NCBI RefSeq assembly: GCF_900460245.1 | Contig: NZ_UHIP01000001.1 | Coordinates: forward strand, 2,666,001-2,730,000 | DNA from: Vibrio fluvialis | Lineage (GTDB): Bacteria > Pseudomonadota > Gammaproteobacteria > Enterobacterales > Vibrionaceae | DNA: 64,000 nt | Direction of reading: 5' to 3' | Part shown: positions 58,694 through 64,000 of the stretch, piece after piece | How positions within the stretch are numbered: the first letter of the stretch is position 1 | How the letters are laid out: each line of letters opens with the position of its first letter | Notes under the pieces: generated by a model | Seen by the model: only the letters and a program-made list of their open reading frames with translations | What the model was told of the DNA's origin: nothing | Databases searched by the model: none | Made by a program: the position numbers and the translations under genes

Positions 58694-59884
58694 TTAGTAT
58701 CTCCCTTGACGTGTACTGGTTGAGCGAGATTGGGTATCGGTTTCCGTATCAGTGCGCTGAGATTCCAACTCAATCTGATCGTAAGCAGACGATGACTTCG
58801 TTTGGCGCTTAGTCGCTTCACCTTCCTGACCTGCTAATTTGTCGATTGGCAGGTACAGCAGGTTACCGCTGGATTTCGAGTCAATCAGCACTTTAGAGGT
58901 ATTCGAGTACACTTCCTGCATCGCATCCAGATACAGACGATCACGCGTAACTTTTGGTGATGCCTGATATTCTGGCAACAGTTTCTCAAACTGCGCTACC
59001 TGACCGAGAGCTTCATTCACGGTACGTTCGGTGTAACCCTGAGCTTCTTTCTTCAGACGCTCAGCACGACCAGTCGCTTTTGGCAGAATTTCATTTTTGT
59101 ACGCTTCTGCTTCACGAATGAAACGCTCTTCATCTTCTCGCGCGGCAATCGCATCATCAAACGCATCTTTCACCTGTTCTGGTGGACGCGCTGACTGGAA
59201 GTTCACATCAACGATGATCAGCCCCATGTCGTAGCCGTCGATGATCTGGTTCAGAGTTTCCTGAGTGCTTTGACGAATTTGCTGACGACCACTGGTCAGA
59301 ATGCTATCCATCAGAGAGTCACCGATCACGGCACGCAATGCAGAGTCGGTCGCCTGGCGTAGGCTGTCATCTGCGTTGGTTACTTTGAACAAGTACTTGT
59401 ACGGATCCGCTACACGGTACTGAACGTCCATCGATACCGTGACCACGTTTTCGTCTTTAGTCAACATCAGACCAGACGCACGCAGCGAACGAATCGCTTG
59501 CACGTTAACCGGTGTCACTTCATCGATAAAACGTGGGCGCCAGTTCAGGCCCGGATCGACAATGCGATCGTATTTACCGAGGCGCAGCACAACACCACGC
59601 TCAGCTTCACCAATTGTGTAGAAGCCAGCAAAGAACCAGATAGCGACAGCAATCGCAGCAATGACACCAAAGCCGATTGCACCACCACCGGAGAAAGATG
59701 GTCCTTTACCGCCGCCTTTCTTACCAAACTTGCCACCCAGCTTCTGACTCAACTTATTAAACACTTCGTCTAAATCTGGCGGACCTTGTTCACGGCCACC
59801 TTTACCGCCGCGATTATTATTACCCCATGGGTCATTATCGCGGCCGTTGTTGCCGTTGTTATTTCCGGGCTCATTCCACGCCAT
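58694..59884 (-). CDS. hflK: FtsH protease modulator HflK
   Basis: The 396-residue SPFH protein has a Gly/Asn-rich cytoplasmic N-terminus (about 1-30, MAWNEPGNNNGNNGRDNDP), a DUF-like Gly-rich stretch and a membrane helix at about 75-97. The SPFH domain (about 98-290) and a Ser/Thr/Gln-rich C-terminal tail follow. With HflC it limits FtsH degradation of membrane proteins. It lies between hflX and hflC in the usual hfq-hflX-hflK-hflC order. Confidence 0.96.
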   Translation of the reverse strand: MAWNEPGNNNGNNGRDNDPWGNNNRGGKGGREQGPPDLDEVFNKLSQKLGGKFGKKGGGKGPSFSGGGAIGFGVIAAIAVAIWFFAGFYTIGEAERGVVLRLGKYDRIVDPGLNWRPRFIDEVTPVNVQAIRSLRASGLMLTKDENVVTVSMDVQYRVADPYKYLFKVTNADDSLRQATDSALRAVIGDSLMDSILTSGRQQIRQSTQETLNQIIDGYDMGLIIVDVNFQSARPPEQVKDAFDDAIAAREDEERFIREAEAYKNEILPKATGRAERLKKEAQGYTERTVNEALGQVAQFEKLLPEYQASPKVTRDRLYLDAMQEVYSNTSKVLIDSKSSGNLLYLPIDKLAGQEGEATKRQTKSSSAYDQIELESQRTDTETDTQSRSTSTRQGRY

Positions 59885-59929
59885 TAGAAAGCTCCATCAT
59901 TTGATATGACGTTATACTCTAGCAGTCCT

Positions 59930-61219
59930 TTAAGTAACTATAAAGTCACGTAAAACTGCCTCTTCTCTTTTTTCTAGTCTAGACCAATCCACTTGCTGCA
60001 TACGAACTGTGATCAGTAAATTGCCTTCCGGATCATACTCTTCTTGTTGTATGCACTTCATTTGGAAGAAAGTACTACGGATTCTGCCCTGATGTTGAGG
60101 CGGAATTCGCAAGCGGTATTGGACAATCTGACTGACCAAACGCTCAGTCAGCGCTGCAAACAGCAAATCAATGCCCAGACCATCCATGGCCGAGATCCAC
60201 ACCGCTCTCGGTACGCCCTCGTCATCTCTCTCTATACGAGGTTTCTGGTCTTCCAGATTATCGATTTTATTCATCACCAGCAGGGTTGGGACTTCATGCG
60301 CCTCAATTTCCTGCAGAACTTCATCAACAGCCCGGATATTCTCACGAAATCGTTCGTCACTGGCATCCACAACATGTAACAAAATGTCAGCTTCCTGAGT
60401 TTCTTGTAACGTTGCTTTGAATGCAGCCACCAGATCGTGCGGCAGATGACGAATAAATCCTACGGTGTCTGCCAGTACTGCCGGGCCGACATCGTCTAAA
60501 TCAATCTTACGCAAGGTCGGATCCAACGTCGCAAACAATTGGTCTGCGGCGTAGACGCCTGCTGATGTAATACGGTTAAACAGGGTCGATTTACCTGCGT
60601 TGGTATAACCGACTAAGGAAACCGTAGGTATTTCCGCCCGGTTTCGTGCACGTCGACCTTGTTCACGCTGTTTAGCGACTCGCTCTAAACGGCGCAAAAT
60701 TGCTTTGATACGTTCACGCAATAAACGACGGTCCGTCTCCAACTGGGTTTCACCCGGACCACGTAAGCCGATACCGCCCTTTTGACGTTCCAAGTGCGTC
60801 CAACCACGAATCAGACGAGTAGAAATATGGCGCAACTGGGCCAGTTCCACTTGTAATTTACCTTCGTGAGTACGCGCGCGCTGAGCAAAGATATCCAGGA
60901 TCAAACCGGTACGGTCAATCACTCGACACTGGCAGAGGTGTTCAAGGTTACGTTCTTGGGCAGGAGAGAGGGCATGGTTGAAAATCACCACATCAGCGCC
61001 AGTCAACTGGACTGCCTGAGCAATTTCTTGGGCTTTGCCCTCACCGACATAATATTTAGGGTGAGGAGTCTGTCGGCTACCGGTAATCACCTGTAGTGTC
61101 GACACTCCTGCGGAAGAGACCAGCATTTCACATTCTCTGAGATCTTCCCATTCACCCTCTTGCGTGAAGTTGATATGAACAAGTACGGCTCGCTCACCGG
61201 CTTCATAACGGTCAAACAA
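59930..61219 (-). CDS. hflX: Ribosome-splitting GTPase HflX
   Basis: HflX is a GTPase that rescues or splits stalled ribosomes, notably after heat shock. The 429-residue product has the N-terminal HflX domain (about 1-185, with RGWTHLERQKGGIGLRGPGE) and the G domain with GYTNAGKSTLFN (about 203-214), DTVGFIRHLP and NKIDNLED. The C-terminal domain is short. It is 41 bases after hfq and belongs to the same string as hflK and hflC. Confidence 0.97.
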   Translation of the reverse strand: MFDRYEAGERAVLVHINFTQEGEWEDLRECEMLVSSAGVSTLQVITGSRQTPHPKYYVGEGKAQEIAQAVQLTGADVVIFNHALSPAQERNLEHLCQCRVIDRTGLILDIFAQRARTHEGKLQVELAQLRHISTRLIRGWTHLERQKGGIGLRGPGETQLETDRRLLRERIKAILRRLERVAKQREQGRRARNRAEIPTVSLVGYTNAGKSTLFNRITSAGVYAADQLFATLDPTLRKIDLDDVGPAVLADTVGFIRHLPHDLVAAFKATLQETQEADILLHVVDASDERFRENIRAVDEVLQEIEAHEVPTLLVMNKIDNLEDQKPRIERDDEGVPRAVWISAMDGLGIDLLFAALTERLVSQIVQYRLRIPPQHQGRIRSTFFQMKCIQQEEYDPEGNLLITVRMQQVDWSRLEKREEAVLRDFIVT

Positions 61220-61260
61220 GCTACCAACTCCTTAATAAATAATAATTTGTGTACAGAGAA

Positions 61261-61554
<294 letters not shown>

Positions 61555-61719
61555 TTATTTAGCTAGCGGTGCACGAAAATCTGTGCGGCCTTTGCATCTG
61601 AGCTAAACGAATAAAAACTCCCCGTTGTTACTGATCATTGGGGCTTGCGCACCAAAAACAAGTAACGGATCCTTTACAGGGCACATCACGCAAAAGCGAT
61701 CACATTATACACAGCTAAC

Positions 61720-62652
61720 TCAATCAGATGCTATGGCATTTGAGAGAGTTTCCAATGCTTGTTCAACGTTTTCGCTATCTAACCAAGTTAAATCATCCCA
61801 GCTGCGTAACCAGGTGATCTGTCGCTTGGCCAATTGACGAGTTGCACAGATTCCGCGAAAAATCGCTTCATCAAGCGTACAGTTCCCGTCTAAGTAGTCC
61901 CACATTTGTCGATATCCCACACAACGGATCGACGGTAAATCAGGGTGAAGATCTTTTCGAGCATAGAGTGCTTTTACTTCATCTTCAAACCCTGCTTCGA
62001 CCATCTTTTCGAATCGGAGTTCAATTCGACGGTGGAGCTCAGCCCTTTCCTTGGGAGCTATAGCGAACTGCTTGACGCGAAATGGCAATGCTTCGCCTTT
62101 CGTTTGGGTCAGTTCAGTAAGAGTTTTACCTGAAATCCGATAAACTTCCAATGCCCGAGATAATCTTTGTGGATCATTTGGATGAATTCGCTCGGCAGAA
62201 ATGGGATCAATCTGACGTAATTGTTCGTGCAACGCCGCCCAGCCCAGTTGCTGAGCCTCTTGTTCGATCTGCTGACGAATCTCAGGATCGGCCGCTGGCA
62301 GTGGCGATAAGCCTTCCAGCAAAGCCTTGTAGTAGAGCATGGTTCCGCCCACCAGCAACGGAATTTTGCCTTGTTCAACAATCGCCTGCATCTCTCTCAG
62401 CGCATCGCGGCGAAAATCAGCCGCCGAATAGGCTTCACTCGGATCGAGAATGTCGATCAAGCGATGTGGCGCCAACGCCAGTTCATCTTGGTCTGGTTTG
62501 GCAGTACCGATATCCATGCCTTTGTAGATCAACGCAGAATCCACGCTGATGATCTCAACCGGAAATTTTTGACGCAGGCGAATGGCCAGATCGGTTTTAC
62601 CGGAAGCGGTCGGCCCCATCAGAAACAGGGCTAAAGGTAATTGTGTGCTCAT
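61720..62652 (-). CDS. miaA: tRNA dimethylallyltransferase MiaA
   Basis: MiaA adds a dimethylallyl group to A37 of tRNAs that read U-starting codons. The 310-residue product has the P-loop [14 protein letters not shown] (about 13-26), [18 protein letters not shown] for substrate binding, and [13 protein letters not shown] near the C-terminus. Its ATG overlaps the mutL stop by four bases, so it is coupled to mutL, the order also seen in E. coli (mutL-miaA-hfq-hflX-hflK-hflC). Confidence 0.97.
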   Translation of the reverse strand: MSTQLPLALFLMGPTASGKTDLAIRLRQKFPVEIISVDSALIYKGMDIGTAKPDQDELALAPHRLIDILDPSEAYSAADFRRDALREMQAIVEQGKIPLLVGGTMLYYKALLEGLSPLPAADPEIRQQIEQEAQQLGWAALHEQLRQIDPISAERIHPNDPQRLSRALEVYRISGKTLTELTQTKGEALPFRVKQFAIAPKERAELHRRIELRFEKMVEAGFEDEVKALYARKDLHPDLPSIRCVGYRQMWDYLDGNCTLDEAIFRGICATRQLAKRQITWLRSWDDLTWLDSENVEQALETLSNAIASD

Positions 62653-64000
62653 GAGTTTAGTGCTGCAATGGTCGCGGAAAAATCCACAGGTCGGACAAAA
62701 CGCTCATCGTGCAGTGGGAGGTTGCCCTGCCACATCTGCTCAATCTCTGCAATCAACTGGATCGCTTCTGACAAAGTGTAGTCAGCTTTCGTGCTCACCA
62801 CACGATCGCTCAGCCAATCAGCGAGCGAATTCAGATCCAGCGGCTTGTCGGCCTGCTCAAAATTCAAAGACGCGTAAGATAACAGATCTGGGATCAGAAT
62901 TTGTAGATTTTGCTGTCTGAGTGGCTGCGGCACGCCCATCACCATCAAGGATCCCGGATTGCGCGGTTTAAGTTCCAAGCCTAATTGTGTCAGCAGCGGC
63001 TGATAATGCTCCAAAGCCTGAGCTTCCTGCGCCGACATCTTCAACGACAACGGCACCAAGAGTGGCTGACTCTTCAATGCACCTTGCTGCGCATTTAACT
63101 GGCCGCGAACTTTGAGCCACGCAGCCTGACTGAGTGACAACAGCACGCAGCCTTGCGGAGCATTCATCAGCAGATAGCGCCCACGTACCACCGCCACCGC
63201 TTTCCCCAGTTGCTGCACCGTAAAAATGTCCGCTGTTGCCTGCTCCGCCACTACGGTGGCTGGTTCCTGCTTGGGCGTCGCGGGCAATTCCGGTGTTTGC
63301 ATCAGCGCCTGATAGGCGCGCACTTCAGCCTGAGAAGGCGAAGGTGCACTGACTCGTTCTTGTACTGGTTTGCCTTTTGCTTTCGGTGATTCAACCCAGT
63401 CACTGTGTTTAGGGGCTTCGCGCACCTGATCACGGGTCGATTCATGCTCTGGCCGTTCATAATCGCTGCGGCCAGGATAAGCAGGCGTGCTCTCGACAGC
63501 CTGTATCACCCGCTCTGGCACCGCTGACGCCAGTTCAGGCTCGTCGTGATAGTGGAAAGCCGATTCGTTGTGCGCTGGCGCATCAATGTGCTGACTTTCA
63601 GCCAGCGCGCTGCTGAGCGCCTGATAAATGAAATCGTGTACCAGACGCGCCTGATGAAAACGCACTTCGTGTTTGGCAGGATGCACGTTGACATCGACCT
63701 GATGCGGATCCAGCTCAATAAACAACACGTAAGTGGCAAACTGATCCGGGCGCAGGCTGGTTTCATAGCTCTGACGAATCGCGTGATTGATCAGTTTGTC
63801 ACGCATCATGCGACCATTGACGTAGCAGTATTGCAGATCGCTCTGCTGGCGAGCGCCTTCCGGCGTAGTGATCCAGCCATGCAGTGTCAGCCCTTGATGT
63901 TCCAGCTCGATTTTCAGCATATGGCGCACAAACGGCGCACCGCACACCGCCGCAATGCGTTTTTCCATCTGAATATCGGTTTTTGCCGCTCGGTACTGAC
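62649..64000 (-). CDS. mutL: DNA mismatch repair protein MutL, C-terminal part
   Basis: The gene enters from the right edge. The frame is open from 64000, with [10 protein letters not shown] before the ATG at 63968, and E. coli MutL has a similar QYRA at this place, so 63968 is an internal methionine, not the start. The visible part covers the end of the ATPase domain and [19 protein letters not shown] with [18 protein letters not shown] long P/E/Q-rich linker (about 63140-63560) and the C-terminal dimerisation domain follow. No endonuclease DQHA-type motif is seen, as expected for MutL of enteric-type bacteria. Confidence 0.97.
   Translation of the reverse strand, partial: QYRAAKTDIQMEKRIAAVCGAPFVRHMLKIELEHQGLTLHGWITTPEGARQQSDLQYCYVNGRMMRDKLINHAIRQSYETSLRPDQFATYVLFIELDPHQVDVNVHPAKHEVRFHQARLVHDFIYQALSSALAESQHIDAPAHNESAFHYHDEPELASAVPERVIQAVESTPAYPGRSDYERPEHESTRDQVREAPKHSDWVESPKAKGKPVQERVSAPSPSQAEVRAYQALMQTPELPATPKQEPATVVAEQATADIFTVQQLGKAVAVVRGRYLLMNAPQGCVLLSLSQAAWLKVRGQLNAQQGALKSQPLLVPLSLKMSAQEAQALEHYQPLLTQLGLELKPRNPGSLMVMGVPQPLRQQNLQILIPDLLSYASLNFEQADKPLDLNSLADWLSDRVVSTKADYTLSEAIQLIAEIEQMWQGNLPLHDERFVRPVDFSATIAALNS

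Overview
The window is ordinary, densely packed bacterial chromosome from a Vibrio. The evidence is MSHA pilus genes beside csrD, a qstR-type competence regulator between ssb and galU, a PglL-type O-oligosaccharyltransferase next to uvrA, two tandem rRNA operons, and a gene order that, from memory, runs collinear with the mutL-to-msh part of Vibrio cholerae chromosome 1. The species cannot be fixed without comparison. I see no prophage, integrative element, insertion sequence, CRISPR array, toxin-antitoxin pair or defence island. I also see no convincing undescribed system. The best leads are regulatory and structural.

Layout. 1-4163 (minus strand): mshK (partial), mshJ, mshI and csrD, for pilus assembly and small-RNA turnover. 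4299-11570: ssb (minus), then qstR, galU, uvrA and pglL (plus), with a LexA-type site before uvrA. 11605-19836: a class V aminotransferase (minus), lysC under a lysine riboswitch (plus), metH (minus) with a MetJ-type operator, and an NhaP-type antiporter (plus). 19893-20529: a non-coding tail beyond an rRNA operon. 20530-31850: two rRNA operons on the minus strand. The upstream one (26292-31497) carries tRNA-Ile and tRNA-Ala; the downstream one (20674-26000) carries tRNA-Glu, tRNA-Lys and tRNA-Val and ends with tRNA-Asp.

32044-45126: the sulfite-reduction operon cysJIH, a small unknown gene, an outer-membrane protein, pspG under a sigma-54 promoter, dusA, zur with a CheX-type phosphatase gene, pgi, a yjbQ-family gene, and dnaB-alr. 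45299-53287: a DUF481 protein, the rpsF-priB-rpsR-rplI operon, bfr and bfd, and the rpsL-rpsG-fusA-tufB string. 53360-64000: tusBCD translationally coupled to a YheO-type regulator, fkpA, a WD40 lipoprotein with slyX, a DUF2065 gene, and the mutL-miaA-hfq-hflX-hflK-hflC cluster. mutL runs off the right edge.

Most of the genes serve translation (rRNA, tRNA, ribosomal proteins, EF-Tu, EF-G, tRNA modification by DusA, MiaA and TusBCD), DNA replication and repair (SSB, DnaB, PriB, UvrA, MutL), sulfur and aspartate-family amino acids (CysJIH, LysC, MetH), metal homeostasis (Zur, Bfr, Bfd) and the cell surface (MSHA, GalU, PglL). Several cis-elements can be read directly: a lysine riboswitch, a Met box pair, a LexA-like box, a sigma-54 promoter, rRNA promoters with boxA, a likely S6:S18 leader, and many bidirectional terminators between convergent genes.
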